From Chromera velia (lineage: Eukaryota > Sar > Chromeraceae), in the NCBI GenBank assembly GCA_018398765.1, contig JAHBMJ010001109.1:1-35720 (forward strand): 35,720 bases of DNA, in the 5' to 3' direction. Position 1 is the first letter of the stretch. Each line of letters begins with the position of its first letter. Shown here piece after piece: positions 11,901 to 23,237 of this stretch. Made by a program: the position numbers and the translations under genes. A model generated the notes under the pieces. It did not search any database. It saw only the letters and a list, made by a program, of their open reading frames with translations, and was not told where the DNA came from.

Positions 11901-14334
11901 TTGCCTGCTCTCTTTTTCCTTTCCCTTCGATATGGAGGAGGATGAAGAGGCATTCGCCGTGCACTGGTGTGAAGGCATTTGCGCCTGTGCAGATCCTTTT
12001 TTGGGGGGGGCAGGGTAGACAGGCTCCCGAATATCATATGGAGAGTTGGGGGGAGCTGGGGCGAAGTCTGATGCCGATGTACTTTGTCTCTGGTGATGTG
12101 AAGGGAACTGAAAATTCTCATATCGGTTGCCGTTGGTGCATTTCATTTGATCCCTCTCGTCCCGTTTCTTGATTGTGACTCTCTCAATTCCCGGAGTGGT
12201 ATCCTCCTGCTTGCCCCCTTTGGGTTTCCGGACGGGGAGGGGGGGTTCTTCGGGAGACGAAGAGAAGGAAAACGGCGGAAGCGACGGGTAGGAACGACAT
12301 CTCTGCGGTGGTTGAAACCCAAAAGTGTTCTCTTGGGCTTCTGCACACATGCTGGTGAGAGATCTTGGGGGTGTTGTGAAAACCTTCCCCTTTGAGGCGA
12401 CTGGGCCGTTGCCGCCTCTCCCACTGGAATCAACGTCTCGCCAGACATACGAAGGGGAGATAAAGGAAGAAGGACGCATCTCTTCTTTGTCCCCCCTCGC
12501 ACCGTCAGTCCGGAGGCGAACGCAGAAGGACGAGCCTGTCGCAGTTCGCACTGCTGCGGTCGGAGTTTGAGTCTGTTTGGCCCGAGAAGGAGAGGCTTTC
12601 GGACACTGAGGAGGGCGTTGAAGTTGAAGAGCGGAGACGGGCTGTGTCTTTGCCTGCACCTGTCTTGTAATGAAGGAGGATTGCTTTGGATTTGGGGGTG
12701 TGAACTCGGTTGGTTTGGTTGGAGGTTGAGGGGGCGCGGAGACTTTGGGTGCTGTCGGCCGTTTGGGGGGTCTCGGCGGTTTCCCCTGCGGCGGCTTTCT
12801 GGTTTGGTTCGATAAACCGGCGTTTGTTTGTATTTTTTGTCCCCCCTGTGCAGACGACCTGTGCGGGTCTGTTCTTTTGGCGTGAGGGGGGGGCGTGGAG
12901 ATTGGAGGCCTGAAGGGGGGTATGAGGTCTGAGACGGTCGGAGTTCGGGGAAGGGATCGGGTTTCCTCCTCAGTGCTGCCTTTCGTGTGAGGGTGAGCAT
13001 CATTCTCTCGATGGCCCCCGTGCCTGTTTTCGTGCTGCACAGAAGGGGAAGTCGCTCTTCCTCCTCCTCCTCCTCCTCCTCCTCCTCCTCCACCAACCTG
13101 TTCAGCGTTGACCAAGAGGTTGTTGTTGTTGTTGCAGTTGGTGTTGAAATGGTGACGGGTGACGTTGGTCGAGTTGGGCAGAGACCCCAGGAAGGCAGTC
13201 CGAGCAGAGGGGGCTGCTGCTCCGAACGTCGCGGTGGCTGTGGCAGTGTCGCCACTGTGAAGTCCCCCCCCGGTCTTCTGAGTGTTGTCTGGCTGAGGGG
13301 AGAGCACGAGTGAGGGGGGGAGGGGGGGGTGCTGTTGTTCTAGAGAGGAAGGGGGAGGGAGGAGTGAGGAGGAACCTGTGATGATCGAGAGGGACGCGGA
13401 AGGACTGAAGGGGTATCTGTATCTACAGGCTGTCTGGAGCGCATTGCTATTGATCGGTTGACTCATGCAGGCTGGAGTGATTTGAATGGAAGCAGGCGAC
13501 TGTTTGAGTTCATGGGAAGGGGGACGAACCGACATTGCGTTTGGGGAAGTGGTGGACTGCAGTGTTCTGATGAGTGCCGCGCTACTGCGGTTGCTGACAA
13601 ACGGACTTGAATCCTCCCTCTGTCGGCAGGGGGGTGTCAAAATAGGTTTAACTGCAGGGGATACGGGGTGAGAGGAGGAGGCGGGTTTGAGGGACCTGGA
13701 CGGAGAGAGCACCGAGGCAGGGGAGGACCTCAGACAGAAAGTGCTGAGCCTCTTCTCTGACGTTTGCTCTGTTTCAGGCTCTGTGTGATTGTCAGCTGCA
13801 CTCATGTCGTCTCTCTCTGAAAACTTGGAGAGCAAGGTGGAAAACGCAGAGACTACAGTACGAGTAGGCGGAGGAGATAGGGGTCGACTAGACGCATTTG
13901 TGTGCCTGTCCCCTTGCGTTAAGGATGGAATTCTGATCGGAACTTTGGGTGGCCTCTCTCTTCTCCCCTTCTTCTGCTTCTCCTTTTCCTCTCCCTCCTT
14001 TAGAGCTTTCTTCCGAGAGGCATTTCCATTTGAAGAGTTCGAATGTGTCTGTGTCGGTTTGAGGACATCACTCCTTAGGGCAAGAACGAATTGCTGGTTG
14101 GACCTGTCCAAAATGGTCGGCATGAAGCGACCTGCACAAAACATATATATTGACCATACAAACCTCTATAGATAAATGAGGGACAACACTGCAAAGACAT
14201 GCGACTCTGTGAGAATAAGAGGACTTTTGGTGAAACGTCTCAATGAGAGACTGACCACGCAACTCCTCAGTGATGCTGTCTGCAACGGGAATTTCCTTTC
14301 GGGCGGGGACGGACGCACTCCTGCGAACGTGCAT
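8993..14334 (-). CDS. Large disordered protein of unknown function (1608 aa)
   Basis: I do not recognise the family. Three exons on the minus strand join in frame: 14334-14256 (donor GTCAGT), 14131-10881 (acceptor GTGCAG, donor GTATCT) and 10489-8993 (acceptor TTGCAG, stop TAA at 8995-8993). The N-terminus (about residues 1-52) is the most protein-like part and contains GRFMPTILDRSNQQFVLAL across the first junction. The rest is Ser/Pro/Thr/Gln/Arg-rich, with a poly-Gly run near residues 374-385, poly-Asn and poly-Gln stretches, and several basic patches. A helical segment near 1225-1260 (AWRYVPPDK, then an Ala/Lys/Glu-rich stretch) could form a short coiled coil. There is no signal peptide or membrane segment. 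The open frame over 3 kb and three phase-consistent junctions support a real gene. A scaffold or RNA-associated role would be guesswork. Confidence 0.7.
13059..13091 (-). repeat. Coding (GGA)n run encoding poly-Gly
   Basis: A plus-strand CCT repeat reads as GGA/GGG glycine codons in the disordered protein. A one-base shift would encode poly-Glu, so length changes that are not multiples of three would be severe. Confidence 0.85.
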
Positions 14335-15541
14335 TCTCTAGACGGCGAGGCTTGATCAATGTCAGAACCAATCAAACAAGCAAGCAAGTAGTCACTCAAC
14401 GGAACAATTGAAGAGACGGGTTGTGCCAGAGAAGCTCACACCAAGCAATTTTGAGCAACACATGCTAGGCTCGCGGGAAACTTTGCCGAAACGCTTTGCG
14501 TATATATATATGTATTCATGCCGTGTTGAGATTTCTGCAAACCCTTCTTTGGTCGAACACCACAATTAATGGACCATTCAACTGGAGCTGCAAAGAAGAA
14601 TTGACTGTCTGATTTGTACAAAGCCACGTCCATTTGTATTTTTTATGTGTATGCATGCATGCATGTCTGTAAAAACATGCATATGCATGAAAATACAGCA
14701 ATCGCATGAGTAATTCACGTGATACACTGGGAAAACCTTCCGCATGGTGAGTGCCTCAACCATCGGAAGAAAGTTAGTGTGTGATGCCCGACCCTTGAAT
14801 TTTATGCGCTTTGTGTGCATGGGGCCCCTATCCAGCTGCAAGCTGAACTGCTCACCGAGATGATACAGATTTTTATATTAATTTATTCAATTAGATGATT
14901 AATTTTAATTAATTATTAACCTATATATATATAGATATAGCTGTTATATTAAATGTACACATGCACGTATACATACATGTATGTATATATACATGTATAC
15001 ATACGTTACTACTACTATTACACATATATATTACATATTAACGTACATACATACACGCGTGCACCCCAATGAACGTAGATGCATGCATATATACGTACGT
15101 ACACGTGTATGCGTGTATGTATGTGCGTATCGATCCTTTTCACTCAAAACAAACTCTCCCCGATCCTCTTCTGCTTCTGTGGCAGCCAGAAACATCGGAA
15201 GTCAGGAACATAGACTGAGTGAATGTCTGCCTGAGCACTCTTGACTCTTTGTGTGCGAAAGAAGAATCACAATCGAAACCTTGGAAGTGCGCACGCCTGT
15301 ACCAGCCACATTTCCACCGATACAGTCAGTCTGACGACCCACTTGCCTGCCCGGACCCAGCTCAAGAGAAGTGCCCTCTCGCCTGAGAGTGTCACTGCCG
15401 TATTCACTTGTCAGGAAGTCTAAGGAAGGAAGGAAAGGAGGGAAGGGTGCCGTCGTGGACCTGTCCAGACAGCTAGACAGACACCGAGCAGTACGCATCG
15501 ATCGATCCAGTCAGAGGAGGGTTCACACGTGCCTCGAGTGA
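14335..15541. promoter_or_regulatory. Divergent intergenic region, likely shared promoter
   Basis: About 1.2 kb separates the start codons of the minus-strand disordered protein and the plus-strand phosphatase, so both promoters should be here. It holds a run of GCAT units at about 14651-14664, an AT-rich core at 14860-15060 with TA and TACA repeats, another TGCATGCA near 15080, and cgatcgatcgatcc just before the phosphatase start. No coding exon is supported. Confidence 0.5.
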
Positions 15542-18500
15542 ATGTCTGTCTTCCGCAGCAGCCTTGCTGCACAGAGGAGATCAAGCAGTCGTCCCGCAGC
15601 TGGTGAAGACCTGCACGAGAAGAGGGAGAGGGGAGCAGATAGAGGGGGCGACCTCTCTGACTTCCGACACTTGGAGGATGCGAAGAGTGTGAACATCAAC
15701 CGACGCTCGTTGGTTTCCTCCGTGGAGGACGTCATCGGACGCACACCCTCCCACACCCATAAATCCAGAGCGGCCCATATGCCGTCTTCCCCCACCACTT
15801 CATCTCTTCTACGCAACATAAGCAGCAAACTGAACTCCCATTCTCCCGCCCCCGGGGGAACGAAGGAGTCCTCTCTTTCCTTCGGGACGCGGGCGCCCCG
15901 GTCCTCCAGTATCTCTCGACAGGGCGACCTGCGTCAAGATGCAAGGGGAGGAGGGAGCCGACCCACAGGAGGTCTAGGTCTCCCAATCCCACAAAACTCT
16001 CAGGATCGTCAACTAGGATCCCCTCTGAGGGGGGGCACGTCAGGGGCGGGGGTGGAGTCCCGCTTCCGCATAGATCGGGATAGAGAGAGAGAACATGAGA
16101 GAGAAAGAATTCGAAAGAGCCGAGGAGCTGCAGATTCGGACGTCCGGGGCCGTCACTTGCCCCCGGAAAGAGACCAAGAGTCCTCCTCCCATACCCACGG
16201 GGGGGGAGCGGGGGGTGCAGATATTGGTCCTACGTTCATGGCCTCCCTGAATTCACTTCGACGCGCCTTCCATCGTGAGTTCGCGTCTCATGCCGCCTTG
16301 CAGTTCTCTGGAGGAGCAGGAGGAGGAGGAAGCGGTGTGCCGACCCCCAATCGTTCATCGCAACGGACTGGGGCGGGAGGCACGGCCCCTCCGGCAGCGC
16401 ACCGACGAAGCAGCAGGGCCCCCCCCCCGGGCTCGGCGGCAGTGGCCGAGGAGGACGACCGGGACCTTCACGACTCGACTGAGAAGCCTGGGGGGGGTAG
16501 GTCGCTTCATGGGGCATCTGCAGGTGGTATGTCTGGGGGGCCTGTGAGCATGGCAGAGAAGTACAGGAGGGGGAGTGGGGCAACAAGTAGTACTCTAGCT
16601 TCTCAGGCAGATAACACGGGAAGAGAGGCAGACAGGGAAAGGGAAAGGGGTGATGACTCGACAGCAGGAAAGGGGGAGGTGCCGACTCGAGGGTCCTCGT
16701 TGTCCTCCTCTTTTCTTCACAGACAGCAGCAACATGCCAACGGGGTGCATGGGGGGGCTGCAACAACGACTACGTCTGGGGGGGGGTCAGGGAAAGGATC
16801 GGGGGTGTCTTCGTCTCCCTACGGGTCCCCTTCTTCCCATTCAAGCGGTCAAAGAGAAGGATTGGCGGCTGCCTCGGGAGTAGCCTCGGCGTCCACTGCC
16901 CAGCAGTCAGTCGGGGGGACACAGAGCCGGTCGAGCAGAGCCCAGGTCGGGCCCCGAAGAGCGTCTGTGCACGGATCATCTGCTGTGACAGGAAGTGCGG
17001 GAGAAGGGAACGGCACTGCTGGGGGGGGGATTGATTCGAGTCACTTGCTTTCTCTGTCCGTGGCTACGCGTCAAAGAGAGTGGGGTGCAGACAGGGACAG
17101 AGAAGGGGAAAGTACGGGGGCAGGTCAAAGGGGGGGGAGGGACGCCAACGCGTCCACAACCCAATCCCAACAGCAACAGCCCGCACAGAACCAACTGACA
17201 CTCCCCCCCCAGGTGACAACAATGGCAGACTACATGCCCGCGGGCGGACAATTTTTCCATGCGGGGATGGACATTCTCAGCCACAGAACTCCTGGGCATC
17301 GAGGTATTGACGTCGGAAAGCTGCCACTGCCTTTGCGGAATGCAGTGCTCTACCTTGCACAGGTCAGCACTGCAGTAGGGTGTGGCGGGGGGTGGCTGAG
17401 TTCGTTCCATGTTGGGGGGTCTGTCTGCCGTGCTTCCTTCCACCCTACGTTTTCCCGTTGACCTGGTTTCTAAATCCATCATCTAGACGGCATGATTGAT
17501 TTCCTTTGAGCAGTCGGAGTGCTCTCTGTGTCCTTTAAGCCAAAGAAGAATTGACAAAGTGAAGCCTGTACACATGTGAATGTTCTTGATTTGCTCCGTG
17601 CTCCCATGCCTCCGTTAGATCTGAAGGAATTCGTACCGCGGGCTCCCTCTCTGTATGGAACCGATGCAAGCGGTTGATCTGATAAATGACTAGTTTACGT
17701 GTGAGTGAATGAAAAACGCTGTCTTCCTACCTGCATGCGTGACGTGATGTACAGCTACAAAAGATTTCTTTCGATGTTTCTCTCCATCGATGCTATGAAC
17801 AGAAATTTGATTGGTCCTAGCTTGCTCCGGTTTGTTGTTTATTTGCTGATCGATCGATCGGTTGATCGAATACATTGCAGACAAGGCCGTCGAAGATTCC
17901 GAAATCCAAAAAGGGGTACCTGCCCAAGAAGACCTGCGATAAGGATATCACCCTCGTGCTGGGTCAGTGAGCGAGAAGAGAAGAGAAGGGAAGGGAAGGG
18001 GAGGGAAGACAAGGGAACAGAATGAGAGGGGAGGGGAGGGGAGCGGAGCGGAAGGAAGGGAAGGGAAGGGGTTGGGAGGGGAGGGGAGGCAAGGCAAGGG
18101 AGCCGGAGAAAAGAGAGAATCCATACGGTCTTTTCGAAAGGCCCTGATAGTGATAGACCGTTTACTTTCATACAGAATAGATAGAACGCACAAATCGAAA
18201 GGCCCTGATAGTGATAGGCCAAATGAAATTTGTGACTCTCTTTTCGTCTGTTTTCCTTCTCGTGTTATTTGGTAGTCAATGTGTCTCGATCTCTGCCTGT
18301 CTTGCATTGTGTATTGTTCCCATGAGCACGCATGCCCCCTCTCTCTGTGGGACCAGGGGCGGCTCAAATAAAAAGAAAGAAAGAGCGAGCGAGCGAATGA
18401 GAAAGAAGAAAACTCAAACAGAGAAAAGGACAGATGAGGAGAGGAAAAGAGGGGAGGGAAGAGAAGGGAAGTAAAAGAGAACGTGAAAGAAACACAGCCG

Positions 18501-18899
18501 CCTTCACTGGCCTCCATCAGTCTCTTACCTTTCCACATTGACTGGTTTAGTGATTGACTGGTTGCTGAACCCATTTATTGGCGCCTCTATTTATGAATCT
18601 CTATATGTCTGCCGCCTCCCCTTCTCCCCCACCCCCTCCCTCTCCCCCTCTCAATATCTGTCTGTCTGTCTGTCTGTGTGTGTGCAGATTTGGATGAGAC
18701 ACTGATGCACTGTCGTCCCGAGAGGATTCCGGGTCGCGATCCCGACACCATCGTCAGATTCGACGACTCTGCCTCCGTGGTCAGTCAGCCAGTCAGTCAG
18801 CGAGTCCGTCAGTCAGTCAGTCAGTCAGCCAGCCAGTCAGTCAGCCAGCCAGCCAGCGAGTCAGTCAGTCAGTCAGTCAGTCAGTCAGTCAGTCAGTCA

Positions 18900-18944
<45 letters not shown>

Positions 18945-19720
18945 TCAGTCAGTCAGTCGGTGAGTCAGTCGGTGAGTCAGTCGGTGAGTCAGTCGGTGAG
19001 TCAGTCGGCCACTCGATCCATAACTTATTAGCGCAATGTCCGCCAGTCAGTGTGAGTCCAGCCATGTCCTTTGTTTTCCTCCCTCTTCTTTGTTTTTTTT
19101 GGAGATTCAATTTCTCGAGAGTCTTTAAGGGTCTGCATGTTTTTGCTGGAAGAAATGTGAACTGATTCCCATTCCAATTAAAGACCCAAATGAGCGCAGA
19201 GATCAGAGGAGTTCATTCAATTCGTTTTGGTCCGTTTGTGTGCATCCATTACAGGATTTAAAGCCTTACTACTATTTCTTTTGTAACTCCTCCGTCTCTC
19301 ATTCTTTTTTGCGAGATGAATTGTCTACCTGCCTGCAGGGCTTTGTGTACTTCCGCCCCCACGTCAGGGACTTTCTTGAGCGCTGCGCTAAGGCTTTTGA
19401 GGTGGTGGTGTTCACAGCATCGACGCAGAACTACGCGGATCAGGTCAGTCATTCAATCAGTCAGTCGGTCAGTGTCTCCCTTTCTGAGGGTTCTTTGTGA
19501 CAAGCAATGGTGCGCATGCATACCATTTTGATTGACGCATGAAGTCAATCAAAACAGAAAGGAACACATGAGAAAAGTTATAAAAATGCACTCCGATGAG
19601 TGCGTTTGAAATCGCACAATGAAGGTGTTTCATTTGCACAGATCCAATGCATGATGGAATCCCGTTTCGCTGACAAGCATATACACGCAACGGTATGCGC
19701 GCGCACACAGACACATACAC

Positions 19721-19815
<95 letters not shown>

Positions 19816-19850
19816 TACACTTACTTAAACGTACACGTACACGTACACAT

Positions 19851-19889
<39 letters not shown>

Positions 19890-19958
19890 CGTACACTTAC
19901 ACTTATACGTACACTTATACGTACACTTACACGTACACTTGCACGTACACTTACACGT

Positions 19959-19999
<41 letters not shown>

Positions 20000-20034
20000 T
20001 ACACTTACTTAAACGTACACGTACACGTACACAT

Positions 20035-20073
<39 letters not shown>

Positions 20074-20147
20074 CGTACACTTACACTTATACGTACACTT
20101 ATACGTACACTTACACGTACACTTGCACGTACACTTACACGTACACG

Positions 20148-20201
<54 letters not shown>

Positions 20202-21309
20202 TCTGCATAGACAGCCAGGACACGGAACGGGCGGGCTCTTTACTGTGTCCTCCACAAGAGAAGAAAAGTAAAACGTGTGTCCACACTGTTTTTTCGTATT
20301 CGCGCGATGGCTGAAGTCGTGTGATCAGCAAAGCGGACTGAAATTCGCATCCGGCAGCTGAGCACAAGTCCAAAAGCAAGCCAGGTCTCGATCTGCCCCT
20401 ATCTGCTTATCTGCCAATGACCCATTGTCTCTCTCTATTTTACCTGGTGGCAACAATCGTGCAGGTGATCAACAAGCTGGACCCTCAGAGACTACTGATC
20501 AAGCACCGGCTGTACAGACCGCACTGCACCGAAAACTTTGGAGGGTACACAAAGGACCTGAGGAATCTAGGGAGAGCGATGGACAGAACAATTCTGGTGG
20601 ACAACTCCCCGATCTCCCTGGCGCCCCAGCTGGACAACGGAATTCTTTGTCTCTCCTGGTTTGGGGACTCTCGGGATCATGAGCTTCACCAGATTTTGAA
20701 GGAATTGAAGGTCGGTCTTTCGGTCTTTCTTTCTTTCTTTCTTTCGTTCGTTCGTTCGTTCTTTCTTTCTTTCTTTCTTTCTTTTTCTCTTTTTTTCTTT
20801 CTTTCTTTCTTTCTTTCTTTCTTTTTTTCTTTCTTTCTTTCTTTCTTTCTTTTTTTTTTTCTTTTTTTCTTTCTTTCTTTCTTTCTTTCTTTCATTCATT
20901 CATTCATTCATTCTTTCTTTCTTTTTCTTCTTTCTTTCTTTCTTTCTTTCTTTCTTTTTTCTTTCTTTCTTTCTTTCTTTCTTGCGGTGCAAGGAGAGGA
21001 TGATTGGGGGAAACAATTGAATGGACTTTAATGGTGTGGTGGGGTGGGGTGAGGGCAGTAGAGTGATTATGGGATGTTAGTTGGTTGCTTTTCTTGCGAT
21101 TGTGTTTGCTTCTCTCCTCACTAAGGTTCTCGCACGTCGGTCAGTGCAAGCCTGACGTGCCTTCAGCAATGTCCTTTATCTTCTTTCGGCCTTGCTCTTT
21201 TTTCGCGGGTTTGCATTTTTGTATGCATGGGCAGGTGTCTGAGTCTGTGGTGGCTGAGAGGATGTCACGCGCGCGTGTAGAGGTGTGTCAATGTGTTTGT
21301 ATGAATAAA

Positions 21310-21352
<43 letters not shown>

Positions 21353-21484
21353 ACGTGTACTTCTGTGCAGCACGTTGCGGACACGCGACCGTCGCCTGTC
21401 TACCGTACGCTTGCGGACAGATATGGTCTGCGTGCGTGGATCAATTCGAACCGGTCGGACGCTCCTCTGGCGAACCTGATCTGA
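15542..21484 (+). CDS. FCP1/SCP-type (NIF domain) protein phosphatase with long disordered N-terminus
   Basis: Six exons: 15542-17362, 17881-17962, 18688-18779, 19339-19443, 20465-20710 and 21371-21484. They join in frame to 819 aa. The catalytic domain covers about 627-815. DLDET (635-639) carries the nucleophile D635 and acid/base D637 of the DxDxT motif, with D635 split across an exon junction. VVVFTAST (687-694) is motif II, K730 in TKDL the conserved lysine, and LVDNSP (744-749) motif III with D746 and N747. All key HAD-phosphatase residues are present, so the enzyme should be active, using Mg2+ to remove phosphate from Ser/Thr. In this family the substrates include the RNA polymerase II tail (FCP1, SCP) and lipin (Dullard). 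I cannot choose between these, and I see no BRCT domain or membrane segment. Residues 1-607 are Ser/Gly/Arg-rich with RD/RE runs and probably disordered. The exon 6 join (ELK to HVADTRP) fits the family's C-terminus. Confidence 0.9.
17967..18095 (+). repeat. Polypurine (GGGAA/GGGGA) tract in phosphatase intron 2
   Basis: A long, almost uninterrupted purine run with many GGG and GGGG blocks follows the exon 2 donor. The RNA could form G-quadruplexes and the DNA could form triplexes (inference from composition). Confidence 0.8.
18134..18217 (+). repeat. 23-bp direct repeat pair in phosphatase intron 2
   Basis: The same 23 bases, beginning tcgaaaggccctgatag, occur at 18134-18156 and 18195-18217, 61 bases apart. 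The sequence is not a microsatellite. Confidence 0.85.
18780..19012 (+). repeat. GTCA/GCCA tandem array beginning at a splice donor
   Basis: Intron 3 of the phosphatase is, from its first base, a ~230-base array of GTCA units with GCCA variants. It ends in about four copies of a 12-base unit reading gtgagtcagtcg. Every GTCAGT or GTGAGT in it matches the donor type used in this window. Confidence 0.9.
19706..20203 (+). repeat. (CA)n block containing a 184-bp tandem duplication
   Basis: Intron 4 of the phosphatase holds about 100 bases of CA repeat. This is followed by two near-identical copies (from 19808 and 19992, period 184) of a segment made of ctcacacttacac, acgtacac, acat and CA stretches, then more CA. 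The copies differ mainly in CA and ACAT unit number. Confidence 0.9.
20716..20985 (+). repeat. (CTTT)n polypyrimidine tract in phosphatase intron 5
   Basis: About 270 bases of CTTT repeat, with TTCG and ATTC variants, start within ten bases of the exon 5 donor (GTCGGT). The strand is almost purely pyrimidine. Confidence 0.9.
21313..21348 (+). repeat. (GT)18 tract upstream of last phosphatase exon
   Basis: A pure GT run ends about 22 bases before the TGTGCAG acceptor at 21370. It is complementary to the CA block in intron 4. Confidence 0.9.
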
Positions 21485-23204
21485 TCTGATGCCTCGAAGC
21501 TGCTGCACACATACACTCTTTTCTTCCCTTAATTGCCGTCTCTTTTCTTCTTCTCCTCCCCCCTTCTCATCGCTGACTCCGTGTTTTTCTCGTTCCTTCC
21601 TTCAGAATGCATGGGACAGGGGAGGGGGGTGGGATCAAGCGAAATTCTGGCGGCGTAAAGAAGGCAGAGCGGACGAGGAAGTACCGGCATCCGGTGGTCA
21701 TTCAATCAGTCTCACTGCAAGGGAGTCGAGGCACAATTGCACTGATTGGGGTGTGTGGGAACAGTTGGGAGGGCAAGAAGAAGGCACTGAAAGTTGAATT
21801 TGAATCAGAAAGTAAGAGTGGCTGGATACTGTTCGAATGGCACAAACAAAGTCCTCTCTTCCTCTTGTAAGAAGGGGAGGGAAAACTGTGTGCAGAAAGA
21901 GGGGGGAGAGGGCAAGAGGGCAAACACCCGAATTGAGTCGAATCCAGTCGCACTGTGTGTCTCCACACGAGGAGAAAGACGGGGGCAGAAAGAAAACTTG
22001 TATACAGGACGAGAAATACAAACAAGTAAGCCAAGTTGGCCGTGCAATCAATCAGTCAGACATGGGCTCTAGCTCGTTTCCTTAATTATGCAGTCAGTAG
22101 CTGTGCCCTCCCTCATTTGGGTGCATAGATTGCCTGCCCGTCTATTGGTTGGTCCGGTCACCAAAGTGCGTGGTTTCATTAATTTCCTTACATTTTCTTT
22201 CTTCGTCTTCTCTCGTTCCTATCGAACCAGGTTCTTGTAGTCCGTTTCATCTGTTCCTGGATTACTCTTTCTTTTCCCTCATTTCATTTCTGCTTCTTTT
22301 CTATCTATCTGACTGTCTGTCTGTCTATCTGTCTATCTCTCTCTCACTTTTTAAAGTCTTCTAATGCTTGCTAGGCAAATGAGTGACGTGCCGACCCCGG
22401 CACCTGCTTCCTTTCCTGTTCAGCTGGCTTCGTTCTTCTCTTCTTTCCTCTTCTCTTCTTGTCTGAGGAATTCTTCTCCTCCTTCCTTGTAGAATTGTAC
22501 GCCTCAATCTGATTTATTTCATTCGTTCACTGGTGGGTTCATCACTTGCTGTTAAAAAAAGAAAAGCAACAGAGAAAGAAAAGGCACAAACGCAGGCAGT
22601 CATTCCATCTTGCCCTGGCAAGAGTCGGTTGTCGTTGATGAGAAGAGAAGAGAAGAGAAGAGGAGGCGCCTCTCCCTCCACTTTTCTTTCAGTCCAGACT
22701 GTCCCTCCCTGAATTGTGCCTGTCCTTCCTTCCTTCTTTCCTTCCGTCCTTCCTTCCTTAAATTGATTCCTCTGAATTCGCGGTATGTTGGTCAGAATGC
22801 ATACTTCCGTATGAGTAGAAGCCAAGCTTTTGTGAAGGAAGGAGAAGGAGGAGGTGACCAGCAGAGAGAGAAGAGAATAGCAAATTCATTATTTGACAGA
22901 GGGATCCATCCAAACCTTGATGAAACAAGCCATTAATAGCGGGAGACATGCAAAGAATGAACGAAAAGCAGAAATGTATGCGCGCGCTCGTGAGTGCATG
23001 TTGGCGCTTTGGTGCATGGATGTCTTGAAAAGAGAGTTTGTTGGAAGGCAGGAACTGTCACTCCATCAATATCATGACCATCGCACATACGTTCACGCAT
23101 TTGTGGTATCTGTTCTCTGTTTTGTTTTGCATTCTTCTGTTCCGTGAAGGACTTCTTTAAAGCATCACGATGGGCCAAACTCGCTCCGACGCAGTCAGCG
23201 AGTA

Positions 23205-23205
<1 letters not shown>

Positions 23206-23236
<31 letters not shown>
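23206..23236. repeat. (CAGG)n microsatellite
   Basis: About eight CAGG units in the gene-poor region. Confidence 0.85.

Positions 23237-23237
<1 letters not shown>

Noticed and set aside
12143-13255. 370-residue minus-strand frame overlapping the disordered protein
   Set aside because: It is a shadow of the longer frame that has phase-consistent exons at both ends. It shows poly-Glu where the main frame has poly-Gly.
18780-19012. CRISPR-like array
   Set aside because: The units are 4-12 bases with no spacers, within an intron of a eukaryotic gene.
19600-20271. Long open frames of alternating Thr/His or Cys/Val
   Set aside because: They are translations of CA/GT repeats inside an intron of the phosphatase gene.
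20686-21031. Open frames rich in Phe/Leu/Ser or Lys/Glu/Arg
   Set aside because: They are translations of the CTTT repeat in phosphatase intron 5, on both strands.
21607-21870. Possible additional 3' exon of the phosphatase
   Set aside because: There is an acceptor-like site before 21606, but the exon at 21371 already completes the domain with an in-frame stop. More likely 3' UTR.
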